Shown here piece by piece: positions 43,404-52,150 of a stretch of DNA of 64,000 nt; the stretch's first letter is position 1; each line of letters opens with the position of its first letter. The stretch spans positions 62,001 to 126,000 of the forward strand of contig JAIXXN010000002.1 in the NCBI GenBank assembly GCA_027490725.1. The letters run 5' to 3'. This DNA comes from Oxalobacteraceae bacterium. GTDB taxonomy: Bacteria > Pseudomonadota > Gammaproteobacteria > Burkholderiales > Burkholderiaceae_D. The position numbers and the translations under genes were made by a program. Below the pieces are notes generated by a model. The model saw nothing but the letters and a program-made list of their open reading frames with translations, was not told where the DNA came from and made no database searches.

Positions 43404-46373
43404 ATGAGTAACAAACTCGACTCCGCCGCGCCAGACAGCGCCCCTGACTTTAGCGTGGTGGCCATTGGTGCCTCGGCGGGCGGACTGGAAGCCTTCGAGG
43501 CTTTCTTGCGCGCCTGCCCGGACGACACCGGCATGGCGTTCGTGTTCATCTCGCATCTGGCGCCCGATCATGAGAGTCTGCTCGCGGAAATTCTCCAGCG
43601 CGCCACCCGCATGCCCGTCACCGAGGCCACCCAGCAGCTGGCCGTGCGACCCGACCACGTCTACATCATTCCGCCGAATCAGGAGATGACCATCCGCCAG
43701 CGCCAGCTGCAACTGGCGCCGCCGCAACTAGCGCACGCCCAGCGCATGCCCATCGATACTTTTCTGCTGTCGCTGGCCGACGATCTGGCGCAACGCTCGG
43801 TGGCAATCATCCTGTCCGGTACCGCCAACGATGGCACGCTGGGTCTGCAAGCCGTGCTCGCTGCAGGTGGGGTTTCGCTGGTGCAGGATCCGGCCAGCGC
43901 CAAGTTCGACGGGATGCCGCAAAGCGCCATCGCCAGTGGCGCTGCCAGCCATTTCCTGCCCGTTGCCCGCATGCCAGCCATGCTGCAGCAACTGAGCAAG
44001 CAAGCGACTCTGCCGCAGCGCTTACTAGGCAAAGCAGGCCACCACTCCAGCGCGGACATCGATCAGGTGCTGTTGCAATTACGTAGTGTCACTGGGCATG
44101 ACTTTTCCCGCTACAAGAAGAGCACCATCGGTCGCCGTATTGCACGGCGGATGGAATTGCACCAGATCGAACAAGCCACGCTCTATGTGCGCTACATCAA
44201 GGAGCATCCCGACGAAGCCAAGCTGCTGTTTAACGAGTTGCTCATTAACGTCACCTGTTTCTTTCGCGATGCCGAAGCCTTCCTTACCCTGAAAAACACC
44301 ATCCTGCCGCAACTGCTGGCGGACAAGCCTAGCGACAGTGTGTTCCGGGTCTGGGTGGCGGGTTGTTCGACCGGCGAGGAGGCGTATTCGATTGCGATGC
44401 TGCTGGCCGAGCTGCAAGACGAGCGCAGTGCACAGCATCAGCCGGCCTTGCCTATTCAGATCTACGCTACCGATCTCGACGATGACGCGATCCTGACTGC
44501 ACGCGCCGGCCGCTATCCGGCCAGCATCACCAGCGATGTCAGCGCGCCGCGACTCGCGCGCTTTTTCATCAAGGAAGAATCCGGCTACCGGGTCAGCAAA
44601 ACGCTACGCGACATGGTGATATTTGCCGTCCAGAGCGTCATCAAAGACCCGCCCTTTACGCGACTGGATCTGCTCAGCTGCCGCAACCTGCTGATCTATC
44701 TGGAAGCCGAACAGCAAAAGCGTCTGATCCCGATATTTCACTACGCCCTCAACCGCGGCGGTGTGCTGTTTCTGTCCAGCTCGGAAAACATCGCCAGTAC
44801 CCCGAATTTATTCACCGCGCTGGATCGCAAGTGGAAATTTTACCGCGCCGTTCATGCCGTCGTCAGCGTCCCGCATCCCGCGCCGCACTATACGACGCCG
44901 GTCACGGAACGCCAGCACAAGCTGCAAGAGAAAGTCCTCAAAAATATGTTCACTGAAACCAATCTGGGCGAGCTGGCGCGCAATACGCTGTTACAAGCCT
45001 ACGCCCCCGCATCGGTCATCACCGATAGCATTGGCAACATCCTGTATGTCTACGGCGATACGGGGAATTTTTTGCGTCCGGCACCGGGACAGGCCAGCCT
45101 GAATGTGGTGGACATGGCCCGCGAAGGTCTCGAGCATAAACTACGGGAAATTTTCGCAACGGCCGCCACCCAGTTGCCTGACTCGGCCGCACAGGAAGTC
45201 GCCATTAAAACCAGTCACGGCTTTTTGCGGGCAAGCCTGCGGGTGCGTCAGCTCCCCGCCCAGACCGTCATCGCCCAGGCCGACAAAGATAGCCAGGTGC
45301 TGCTGCTGAGTTTTCAGGAACTACCCGATCTGCCGTCAGCTGGCCAGAGCGGGCTGGCCGGCACTGCCGATGCCCAGTCCGCCAGCGCGGCCAGCGCCGC
45401 GCGCATCACCTATCTGGAACGCGAGCTGGCCTATGCCAAGGAAAACGAACGGGTGACGGTCGAGAAACACCAGCTATTCAATCTGGAACTTAAGGCCACC
45501 AATGAGGATCTACAGTCGACCAATGAGGAACTGCAATCGTCCAATGAAGAGCTGATGACTTCCAAGGAAGAACTGCAATCGCTGAACGAAGAGATGATCA
45601 ATATCAACTCCGAGCTCAACAGCAAGATCGAGCAGCTCAGCGATATGCAGAACGACATGAAGAACCTGCTCGACAGCATCTATACCGGCACCGTGTTTCT
45701 CGATCACCAGTCGCAGATTCGCCGCTTTACGCCGCAGGCGCTGCGGGTCTTCCGCCTGATGCCCTCCGACATCGGCCGTCCACTGGCCGACATCAAGTCA
45801 AAGCTCGCTGGCGACGATCTACAGCCGGACCTGCAGCAAGTACTCGATACGCTGATCCCGATCGAACGGGAAGTCCGGGCGCTCGACGGCGAATGGTATC
45901 TGGCCCGCATGCAACCCTACCGGACGCTGGATAACGTGATCGCCGGTGTGGTGCTGACCCTGACGGCCGTCACCCGCTTCAAGCGCACCAGCGAGGCGGC
46001 GCAACTGGCCCAGGAACTGGCCGAAGGCATCGTCAATACGGTGCGCGAACCGCTGCTGGTACTCGATGCCGCGCTACAGGTGGTCTCGGCGGGGCGCGCC
46101 TTCTACGACTATTTCGGCGTCATCGAAGCGGACACGGTAGGCCGCAAAATCTATGACCTCGGTGCCGGCCAGTGGAATATTCCGTCGCTGCGGCAATTGC
46201 TGGAAGACATACTGCCGCAGGACCATGTGTTCGATGGCTATGCCGTCGAACACGACTTCCCCGGCATCGGCCGGCGCCGCTTAATCCTCAATGCACGCCG
46301 GATCGTCACCGTCGGCGGTCAGGTCAGACTAATCCTGCTGGCCATGGTTGGCATCGAAACCCTGGATCCCTGA
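43404..46373 (+). CDS. CheB-CheR fusion with coiled coil and PAS domains
   Basis: This protein of 989 residues fuses the two receptor-modifying enzymes of chemotaxis. The CheB methylesterase comes first: Ser24 in GASAGG, His in SHLAPDHES, Asp in GTANDGTLG. The CheR methyltransferase follows, with SAM-binding VWVAGCSTGEEAYSIAML. Next come a long coiled coil of repeated NEELQS-type units (about residues 670-760) and two PAS-like domains. There is no response-receiver domain in front of CheB, so control may come from the PAS part. I start at ATG 43404; the longer frame from 43284 crosses the promoter region. No MCP genes are nearby. The stop overlaps the next gene's ATG. Confidence 0.88.
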   Translation: MSNKLDSAAPDSAPDFSVVAIGASAGGLEAFEAFLRACPDDTGMAFVFISHLAPDHESLLAEILQRATRMPVTEATQQLAVRPDHVYIIPPNQEMTIRQRQLQLAPPQLAHAQRMPIDTFLLSLADDLAQRSVAIILSGTANDGTLGLQAVLAAGGVSLVQDPASAKFDGMPQSAIASGAASHFLPVARMPAMLQQLSKQATLPQRLLGKAGHHSSADIDQVLLQLRSVTGHDFSRYKKSTIGRRIARRMELHQIEQATLYVRYIKEHPDEAKLLFNELLINVTCFFRDAEAFLTLKNTILPQLLADKPSDSVFRVWVAGCSTGEEAYSIAMLLAELQDERSAQHQPALPIQIYATDLDDDAILTARAGRYPASITSDVSAPRLARFFIKEESGYRVSKTLRDMVIFAVQSVIKDPPFTRLDLLSCRNLLIYLEAEQQKRLIPIFHYALNRGGVLFLSSSENIASTPNLFTALDRKWKFYRAVHAVVSVPHPAPHYTTPVTERQHKLQEKVLKNMFTETNLGELARNTLLQAYAPASVITDSIGNILYVYGDTGNFLRPAPGQASLNVVDMAREGLEHKLREIFATAATQLPDSAAQEVAIKTSHGFLRASLRVRQLPAQTVIAQADKDSQVLLLSFQELPDLPSAGQSGLAGTADAQSASAASAARITYLERELAYAKENERVTVEKHQLFNLELKATNEDLQSTNEELQSSNEELMTSKEELQSLNEEMININSELNSKIEQLSDMQNDMKNLLDSIYTGTVFLDHQSQIRRFTPQALRVFRLMPSDIGRPLADIKSKLAGDDLQPDLQQVLDTLIPIEREVRALDGEWYLARMQPYRTLDNVIAGVVLTLTAVTRFKRTSEAAQLAQELAEGIVNTVREPLLVLDAALQVVSAGRAFYDYFGVIEADTVGRKIYDLGAGQWNIPSLRQLLEDILPQDHVFDGYAVEHDFPGIGRRRLILNARRIVTVGGQVRLILLAMVGIETLDP

Positions 46374-48304
46374 TGATCCCCGATCCCGCCCACCAGTCTG
46401 ACGAACAGCGCCTGCGCAGCGCTGCCGAACAAAAGCTGGATGAAAGCCCGCTGAGCACGCCTGCGGTGACGCATCAGGAACTGGTGCATGAATTGCGGGT
46501 ACATCAGATCGAACTGGAGATGCAGAACGAAACGCTGCGCAGTGCCCAGAATGCGCTGGAAGAAGCGCGTGACCGCTATGTCGATCTGTATGAATTTGCC
46601 CCGGTCGGCTATCTCACCATCAGTCAGGCCGGCCTGATCGAAGACATCAATCTGACCGGTAGCGCCTTATTCGGCTGCGAACGCAGTCAGCTCATCCACA
46701 AGCGCTTCGCCGCATCGATACTGCCCTGCGACCAGGATCGCTGGACCCAGTTTTTTCTGGGGATGAAACAGTACCAGCAGCAAGGCCGCATGGAACTGCA
46801 GTTGCAGCGGTGCGATGGCAGCCACTTCTGCGCGCAGATAGACTGCACCACCGAGCAGGTCGCGCCCGTCGATAATGCGCTGGCCGCCGCGGCTGGCCGA
46901 CCCGGCAAGGTGATACGCGCAGTGCTGGTCGACATCACCCAGCGCAAGCGCGCCGAGGAAGAAATCTACCAGCTGGGGTTTTTTGATCCGCTCACCGGCC
47001 TGCCCAATCGCCGGCTGCTGTATGACCGCTTGAAAAAATACCAGGCTGTCAGCAACCGCAACCAGCAGTACGGCGCGATCCTGATGCTCGACCTCGATCA
47101 TTTTAAAACCCTCAACGACACCCATGGCCACGACGTCGGCGACCAGCTCCTGTGCAAAGTGGCGGCAGAACTGCTGACCGGGCTGCGCGACGGCGACACC
47201 ATCGCGCGGCTGGGCGGGGACGAATTTGTGGTACTGCTGGAAAACCTGAGTGTAGACCGTCAGGAAGCGGCGGCGCTTACCGAGCGTGTTGCCCAGCACG
47301 TGCTGATGGTGCTCGGTAGGGCCCAGCAGCTCGACACCATCGAATACCACAATACCGCCAGCGTCGGCGCCACCCTGTTCATGGGCATGCAGATGTCCAT
47401 CGAAGAGCTGATGAAGCAGGCCGATCTGGCCATGTACAAGGCCAAGGAGATGGGCCGTAACCGCCTGCGTTTTTTCGACGCGGCAATGCAGATCCAGATC
47501 CTCGAGCATGCCGCGCTGGAAGCCGCGCTGGCTAGTGCTATCGAGCGCGAGCAACTGCAACTATATTACCAGCCGCAGATCGATGCCGCGGGGCGGATGG
47601 TAGGCGCCGAAGCCCTGCTGCGCTGGCAGCACCCGGAGCGCGGTCTGGTGTCGCCACTGGATTTCATCCCACTGGCCGAAGAAAGCCACCTGATCCTCAC
47701 ACTGGGCACCTGGGTGCTGGATACAGCCTGCCGGCAATTGGCCGTCTGGGCCCGGCAGCCCGGCTTCGAACATCTGACGCTGGCCATCAACGTCAGTACC
47801 CGACAGTTTTCCGAAGCCGATTTTGTGGCCGACGTCAAAGCGATCATCGCGCGCACGCAGATCGCGCCACAGCGGCTCAAACTGGAACTAACAGAAAGCA
47901 TCCTGATTAACAACGTCGAAGACATCATCGCCAAGATGGCGCTCTTGAAAGCCGAAGGCGTACGCTTTGCGCTCGACGACTTCGGCACCGGCTACTCCTC
48001 GCTGTCCTACCTGAAGCGCCTGCCACTCGACCAGCTGAAAATCGACCGTTCCTTCGTCAAAACCATCCACCAGAATAGCAATGATGCCGCGATCGCCAGC
48101 ATGATCATCGTACTGGCGAAAACGCTCGGCCTGGGCGTAATCGCCGAAGGCGTCGAAACCAGCGCGCAAAAAGACTTCCTCAGCGGGCTAGGCTGCCACA
48201 ACTACCAGGGCTACTGGTTCAGCCCGCCCCTCCCCCTGTACGAATTCGAGCTGCTGGTTCAACCCGGGGTCAGATCCGACATCCGGACACGCTCTCATCC
48301 CTAG
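46373..48304 (+). CDS. PAS-GGDEF-EAL protein with repeat-derived C-terminus
   Basis: This c-di-GMP enzyme of 643 residues has an N-terminal helix and PAS domain (VDLYEFAPVGYLTISQAG). The cyclase domain has intact GGDEF at 281-285, and the phosphodiesterase domain has EAL at 413-415, LTESILI and DDFGTGYSS. Both domains may be active. It is coupled to the CheB-CheR gene by a TGATG overlap, so the two probably act together on motility or surface behaviour. The natural EAL end (YEFELLVQ) runs straight into the 27-bp repeat, which encodes the last residues PGVRSDIRTRSHP and leads to the stop. Confidence 0.88.
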   Translation: MIPDPAHQSDEQRLRSAAEQKLDESPLSTPAVTHQELVHELRVHQIELEMQNETLRSAQNALEEARDRYVDLYEFAPVGYLTISQAGLIEDINLTGSALFGCERSQLIHKRFAASILPCDQDRWTQFFLGMKQYQQQGRMELQLQRCDGSHFCAQIDCTTEQVAPVDNALAAAAGRPGKVIRAVLVDITQRKRAEEEIYQLGFFDPLTGLPNRRLLYDRLKKYQAVSNRNQQYGAILMLDLDHFKTLNDTHGHDVGDQLLCKVAAELLTGLRDGDTIARLGGDEFVVLLENLSVDRQEAAALTERVAQHVLMVLGRAQQLDTIEYHNTASVGATLFMGMQMSIEELMKQADLAMYKAKEMGRNRLRFFDAAMQIQILEHAALEAALASAIEREQLQLYYQPQIDAAGRMVGAEALLRWQHPERGLVSPLDFIPLAEESHLILTLGTWVLDTACRQLAVWARQPGFEHLTLAINVSTRQFSEADFVADVKAIIARTQIAPQRLKLELTESILINNVEDIIAKMALLKAEGVRFALDDFGTGYSSLSYLKRLPLDQLKIDRSFVKTIHQNSNDAAIASMIIVLAKTLGLGVIAEGVETSAQKDFLSGLGCHNYQGYWFSPPLPLYEFELLVQPGVRSDIRTRSHP

Positions 48305-48447
48305 CAGGCGCTTGCCGCCACCTTTTGCCAGACGGAGCGGCGAAGCAAGAACGCTAACAGCAGAGTTCGTGTCCGGATGTCGGATCTGACCCCGGTTGTT
48401 CGCTACTAACAGCAGAGTTCGTGTCCGGATGTCGGATCTGACCCCGG
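48264..48447. repeat. Inverted repeat cluster 4, entering a coding region
   Basis: The 27-bp element is forward at 48264-48290, inside the end of the GGDEF-EAL gene, and inverted at 48369-48395 and 48421-48447. The two inverted copies belong to a 52-base tandem duplication starting TAACAGCAGAGTTC. A further fragment (TTTGACCCCGGTTGTTTG) follows at about 48450. This is the most rearranged cluster and the shortest centre (78 bases). Confidence 0.85.
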
Positions 48448-48468
48448 TTGTTTGACCCCGGTTGTTTG

Positions 48469-48660
48469 CTAGTCCTGGCGCGGGCAGGTGCGGAATCCGA
48501 ACGGCAGATATGCCGGGCAGAAACGGAAAATCCCGGTCAGTACCGGTACCACGCCGAGCCAGCCCCAGGCACCGATAGCGCCACTAACCGTGGCAGCAAT
48601 CAAGCCTGCACCAGCGGCAATGCGGATCACGCGATCTATTGTTCCAACGTTTGCGTTCAT
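48469..48660 (-). CDS. DUF2892 family membrane protein
   Basis: This protein of 63 residues matches the YgaP-like membrane domain: NVGTIDRVIRIAAGAGLIAA, then FRFCPAYLPFGFRTC with two conserved Cys. Such domains accompany rhodaneses and sulfide genes. GAGGAA lies 6 bases before the ATG at 48660. It follows the YbgE-like gene by 24 bases and is probably the last gene of the cyd operon. Confidence 0.83.
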   Translation of the reverse strand: MNANVGTIDRVIRIAAGAGLIAATVSGAIGAWGWLGVVPVLTGIFRFCPAYLPFGFRTCPRQD

Positions 48661-48684
48661 GTTCATTTCCTCTTCAGTCAAAGT

Positions 48685-48969
48685 TTAATGCAGAAATTTC
48701 AAGCAGCCGGCGCACGCCAGTGCGGCCAGACAGCTCCAGCCGGAAAATATCCAGCGCCACACCGGCAGCACTGGCACAAATCCGACGCCGCGCACAAACC
48801 CGGCACTCATGGCCGCGAACAACGCTGCCGCCAGCCCATGATCGACCGTGCCAGCGGCGCTTAAATACAGGGGCGGATACAGCGTCGAGACCAGCATCAC
48901 CACCAGTGCCGCAGCGAGGCTGGGCAGATGCAGGTGCGAGTCGGGTGGCGCGGCGTCGGGGTGGGCCAT
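48685..48969 (-). CDS. ybgE: YbgE-like protein of the cyd operon
   Basis: This protein of 94 residues has three hydrophobic segments. It is placed, as in many proteobacteria, directly after cydX, with a TGATG overlap. The sequence is a weak match to the cyd operon YbgE family (GVGFVPVLPVWRWIFSGWS). Its role in bd oxidase assembly or stability is not settled. Confidence 0.7.
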   Translation of the reverse strand: MAHPDAAPPDSHLHLPSLAAALVVMLVSTLYPPLYLSAAGTVDHGLAAALFAAMSAGFVRGVGFVPVLPVWRWIFSGWSCLAALACAGCLKFLH

Positions 48970-49091
48970 CACGACGACTCACCTTCATCACCACCGTTCG
49001 CGCGGGCCGCTTCGTTCTCGCCCCACATGGCGTTCAGAATCGCCAGTGACAAGGCGAAACCGACTCCTAATATCCAGGCAAAATACCACAT
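48969..49091 (-). CDS. cydX: Cytochrome bd small subunit CydX
   Basis: This protein of 40 residues has the CydX signature MWYFAWILGVGFALSLAI, then a charged tail (WGENEAARANGGDE). CydX is needed to hold the haems in CydAB. AAAGGAG stands before the ATG at 49091, and a longer frame to 49154 is rejected. It is placed between cydB and the ybgE-like gene. Confidence 0.93.
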   Translation of the reverse strand: MWYFAWILGVGFALSLAILNAMWGENEAARANGGDEGESS

Positions 49092-49122
49092 GCTAATGAC
49101 TCCTTTTGAGTTGTTCTGACCG

Positions 49123-50259
49123 TTAATAGGCCGAATGCTGGTTAGCCTTGACATGCGCCGCAGTGACCTTGCCGCGCATCACGCGGTAGGCCCACGAGGT
49201 GTACAGAATAATCAGCGGCATAAAGATCACGGCAGCCCAGAACATGATGGCCAGACTCAGATGGCTGGACACGCTATCCCACACCGTCAGGCTGGCATTC
49301 GGCATCGACGAAGAAGGCATGACGAAGGGGAACATAGATGCCCCGGCCGTGCCGATCACGCCGGTAACGGCCAGCGACGACAGTACGAAAGCCGACAAGG
49401 TGCGTCGCTTCAACAACAGCAGTGCTGCCAGCAAGGCGCCCACCAGTGCCATCGCAGGCAGCAGCCACAGCAATGGCTGGCGTGCATAGTTGGCCATCCA
49501 TGCGCCAGCTTCGCGCACCACCGATTTACCCAGTACGTCAGGCAGCGCGCCCGTATCCACCACGGATACGATGCGATAACCATCGATAGTCTGCAGCCAG
49601 ACGCCAGCGGCAATAAAGCTGCAGAACAGCACTAGCGCCGCGCCCACGGCGCTGCGGATGGCACGCTGCTGGATCACGCCTTCGGTGCGGTGCGCCAGAT
49701 AGCTGCCGCCTTGCAGCGTCAACATCGCGCTACTGACGACACCGGTCAGCAGTGCAAAGGGATTCAGCAACTGCCAGAAACTGCCGGTATAGGTCGACAC
49801 CAGATAGTCGTCGAACTGGAATGGTACGCCCTGCAGCAGATTGCCGAAGGCAATCCCGAATACCAGCGGTGGAACGGCACCGCCCACAAACAGGCCCCAG
49901 TCCCAGGTACTGCGCCAGGCCGCGTTGTGGATCTTGCTGCGATAATCAAAGCCCACCGGACGGAAGAACAGTGCCCATAGCACCAGCATCATGGCCCAGT
50001 AGAAACCGCTGAAAGCAGTGGCATACACCACTGGCCAGGCGGCAAACAGCGCGCCGCCGCCCGTGATGAACCACACCTGATTGCCGTCCCAGTGCGGGCC
50101 GACGGTGTTGATCACCACGCGCCGTTCGATGTCATTGCGGCCGACGAATGGCAACAAGGTGCCGACGCCCATATCGTGACCATCCATGATGGCGAAACCG
50201 ATCAGCAGCACGCCAACCAGCAACCACCAGATAATTTTCAGTGTGGTGTAATCAAGCAT
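49123..50259 (-). CDS. cydB: Cytochrome bd ubiquinol oxidase subunit II
   Basis: This protein of 378 residues has about eight membrane helices. It begins MLDYTTLKIIWWLLVGVLL and contains GPHWDGNQVWFITGGGAL, diagnostic of CydB. With CydA it forms the oxygen-reducing terminal oxidase of the inner membrane, which has high oxygen affinity and is known to tolerate sulfide better than haem-copper oxidases. Its start overlaps the end of cydA by 8 bases. Confidence 0.96.
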   Translation of the reverse strand: MLDYTTLKIIWWLLVGVLLIGFAIMDGHDMGVGTLLPFVGRNDIERRVVINTVGPHWDGNQVWFITGGGALFAAWPVVYATAFSGFYWAMMLVLWALFFRPVGFDYRSKIHNAAWRSTWDWGLFVGGAVPPLVFGIAFGNLLQGVPFQFDDYLVSTYTGSFWQLLNPFALLTGVVSSAMLTLQGGSYLAHRTEGVIQQRAIRSAVGAALVLFCSFIAAGVWLQTIDGYRIVSVVDTGALPDVLGKSVVREAGAWMANYARQPLLWLLPAMALVGALLAALLLLKRRTLSAFVLSSLAVTGVIGTAGASMFPFVMPSSSMPNASLTVWDSVSSHLSLAIMFWAAVIFMPLIILYTSWAYRVMRGKVTAAHVKANQHSAY

Positions 50260-51823
50260 GATGCAGCTCCTTCATGGTCAGATCGTAGTCATAGCGGCCG
50301 GTACCCAGACTACCCGGGCCCTGGCGAGCGAACTTCACCATCAGGAACATCTCCACCGCCAGCAGCACGGTATAGAAAGCCACAAAGCCGATCAGCGAGC
50401 CATACAGATTGCCAACACTCAGGGTCGAGACACTCATATGGGTCGGCAGCACGCCGTAGATGGTCCACGGCTGACGACCGTATTCCGCGACGAACCAGCC
50501 CAGTTCACAGGCAATCCACGGCGCCGGTAACATCCAGAGGGCCCAGCGCAGCAGCCACGGACGTTGCGTACAGGCCGACTTCAGGGTGCTCCAGAAGGCC
50601 AGCGCGAACAACAGCAGCATCGCCATCCCCAGTCCGACCATGATGCGGAAGGCCCAGAACATCGGCGTCACCCGTGGCACCGTATCGTTGACGGCACGCT
50701 CGATGATGGCGGGGGTGGCCTGATTCACATCGGCCAGGTATTTTTTCAGCAGCAGCCCGAAGCCCAGATCGGCTTTATAGTCATTGAAAGTGGCCAATGC
50801 CACGGTATCCGTACGCTGCTTGCGCAGAGCTTCCAGCGCATTCACCGCCACGATGCCACGCACGATGCGGGCACGATTCTTTTCCTTGATCGCATGGATG
50901 CCGGGAATCTGCTTGCTCACCGAGCGCGTGCCGATCAAACCCATCACCCAGGGAATCTCGATTTCCCAGTCATTTTTCGAGGCGGCCTCGTTAATGCCAG
51001 CCACCAGCGTCAATCCGGCCGGCGCTGGCTTGGTTTCCCACATCGCCTCCATCGCCGCCAGCTTGGTTTCCTGCGCCTCGCCAACCGTGTAGCCGGATTC
51101 GTCGCCGAGTACGATCACACTCAGTGCCGACGCCAGACCGAAGGCGGCCGCCACGCGGAAACTGCGTTTGGCGAACTCGACATCACGCTTGCGCAGCAAA
51201 TACCAGCTGGAGATCGATAGCACGAACATCGAGCCCGTCAGATACCCGGCCGACACCGTGTGCACAAACTTGGCCTGGGCCACCGGATTGAACACCACGG
51301 CCCAGAAGTCCACCATCTCCATGCGCATGGTCAGGAAGCTGAATTCGGAACCCACCGGATTCTGCATCCAGCCATTGGCAATCAGAATCCACAGCGCCGA
51401 CAGATTGGTGCCGATCGCCATCAGCAGCGTGACCAGCAGGTGGTGCTGCTTGCGCAGACGCTCCCAGCCAAAGAAGAACAGCCCGATCATGGTCGACTCG
51501 AGGAAGAAGGCCATCATCCCCTCGATCGCCAGCGGTGCGCCGAAAATATCGCCGACATAGTGGGAGTAATACGCCCAGTTGGTGCCGAACTGGAATTCCA
51601 GCGTGATCCCGGTGGTGACCCCGAGCGCAAAGTTAATCCCGAATAGCTTGCCCCAGAAACGTGTCATGTCTTTCCAGATGACTTTGCCGGTCATCACATA
51701 CACGCTCTCCATAATGACGAGCAGCCACACCATCCCGACGGTGAGGGGGACAAATAGAAAATGGTACATGGCTGTCGCGGCAAATTGCAGCCGCGACAAA
51801 TCCACTAATTGGTCTGAAATCAC
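50252..51823 (-). CDS. cydA: Cytochrome bd ubiquinol oxidase subunit I
   Basis: This protein of 523 residues begins VISDQLVDLSRLQFAATAMY, followed by His-Phe-Leu-Phe, the haem ligand region (His19 in E. coli). It has FGTNWAYYSHYVGDIFGAPL, the second His in FVHTVSAGYL, and AEYGRQPW near the quinol site. The length fits the long Q-loop form. GTG at 51823, 7 bases after CAGGAG, is the start; the stop of cydP overlaps it. Confidence 0.96.
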   Translation of the reverse strand: MISDQLVDLSRLQFAATAMYHFLFVPLTVGMVWLLVIMESVYVMTGKVIWKDMTRFWGKLFGINFALGVTTGITLEFQFGTNWAYYSHYVGDIFGAPLAIEGMMAFFLESTMIGLFFFGWERLRKQHHLLVTLLMAIGTNLSALWILIANGWMQNPVGSEFSFLTMRMEMVDFWAVVFNPVAQAKFVHTVSAGYLTGSMFVLSISSWYLLRKRDVEFAKRSFRVAAAFGLASALSVIVLGDESGYTVGEAQETKLAAMEAMWETKPAPAGLTLVAGINEAASKNDWEIEIPWVMGLIGTRSVSKQIPGIHAIKEKNRARIVRGIVAVNALEALRKQRTDTVALATFNDYKADLGFGLLLKKYLADVNQATPAIIERAVNDTVPRVTPMFWAFRIMVGLGMAMLLLFALAFWSTLKSACTQRPWLLRWALWMLPAPWIACELGWFVAEYGRQPWTIYGVLPTHMSVSTLSVGNLYGSLIGFVAFYTVLLAVEMFLMVKFARQGPGSLGTGRYDYDLTMKELHHA

Positions 51824-51996
51824 TGTTTTTCTCCTGAAGTCTGGACCGGCCCGCCAAGCCGACTGGCAATGGCCGCCGCGTCGACGTCGACACGGGCATC
51901 CCGAATGAATAGCCACCACAGACCGGCCAGCAAGACCAGCTTGACCAGCACAGCGATCAGCAGGTGACGCACTAAACGTTTATCGGAATTTCTCAT
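51820..51996 (-). CDS. cydP: Cytochrome bd small subunit CydP
   Basis: This protein of 58 residues has one membrane helix: RNSDKRLVRHLLIAVLVKLV, then LLAGLWWLFIRDARVDVDA. This matches the putative small subunit CydP found before cydA in beta- and gammaproteobacteria. The start at 51996 lies only one or two bases after the start point predicted from the -24/-12 promoter at 52008-52023, so the message may be nearly leaderless. Stop and cydA start overlap by 4 bases. Confidence 0.88.
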   Translation of the reverse strand: MRNSDKRLVRHLLIAVLVKLVLLAGLWWLFIRDARVDVDAAAIASRLGGPVQTSGEKQ

Positions 51997-52007
51997 GCCT
52001 ATGCTTT

Positions 52008-52023
52008 TGCAGTTTCCATGCCA
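52008..52023 (-). promoter_or_regulatory. Sigma54 (-24/-12) promoter of cydPABX
   Basis: On the minus strand TGGCATGGAAACTGCA keeps the essential GG and GC at the correct distance, with two mismatches to TGGCAC-N5-TTGCA. It points at the cydP start. The IHF-like site and GTGGCAG repeats behind it match the layout in front of the persulfide dioxygenase gene. Confidence 0.65.
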
Positions 52024-52043
52024 GCACGACAAGAATGAAAAAA

Positions 52044-52064
52044 ATGATTTAGATCAAACACTTA
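52044..52064 (+). promoter_or_regulatory. IHF-like (or FNR-like) site upstream of cydP
   Basis: GATCAAACACTTA at 52052-52064 differs at one base from the IHF consensus WATCAA-N4-TTR and lies between the repeat motifs and the -24/-12 promoter. The overlapping ATGATTTAGATCAA at 52044-52057 also reads as an FNR box with one mismatch. Either factor, or both, would make sense for a bd oxidase operon. Confidence 0.5.
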
Positions 52065-52075
52065 CAAAATTTCAC

Positions 52076-52140
52076 GTGGCAGCTAGACACTGCCACTCCC
52101 TACGCCACACTGCCACTGTGGCAGCGTGGCAGTGTGGCAG
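52076..52140. promoter_or_regulatory. Probable FisR enhancer sites for cydPABX
   Basis: GTGGCAG occurs at 52076, 52118, 52126 and 52134, and its complement CTGCCAC at 52090 and 52110. Two pairs form inverted repeats (52076-52096 with a 7-base centre; 52110-52124 with a 1-base centre), and three direct copies are spaced 8 bases apart. They stand 54-118 bases behind the -24 element of cydP, the range for a sigma54 activator. The same heptamers lie before the pdo gene. Confidence 0.7.
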
Positions 52141-52150
52141 TCCTGTCACT

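Noticed and set aside
46667..47560. A 297-codon open frame on the minus strand
   Set aside because: It is antisense to the GGDEF domain and is a product of GC-rich codon use.
35287..48447. The repeated 27-mers as a CRISPR array
   Set aside because: Copies lie in both orientations, kilobases apart, with gaps of very different length, and there are no cas genes.
52076..52140. The GTGGCAG/CTGCCAC cluster as an intrinsic terminator of fisR
   Set aside because: Stems can form, but no T-run follows on the minus strand. The same heptamers occur in front of pdo, where no gene ends.
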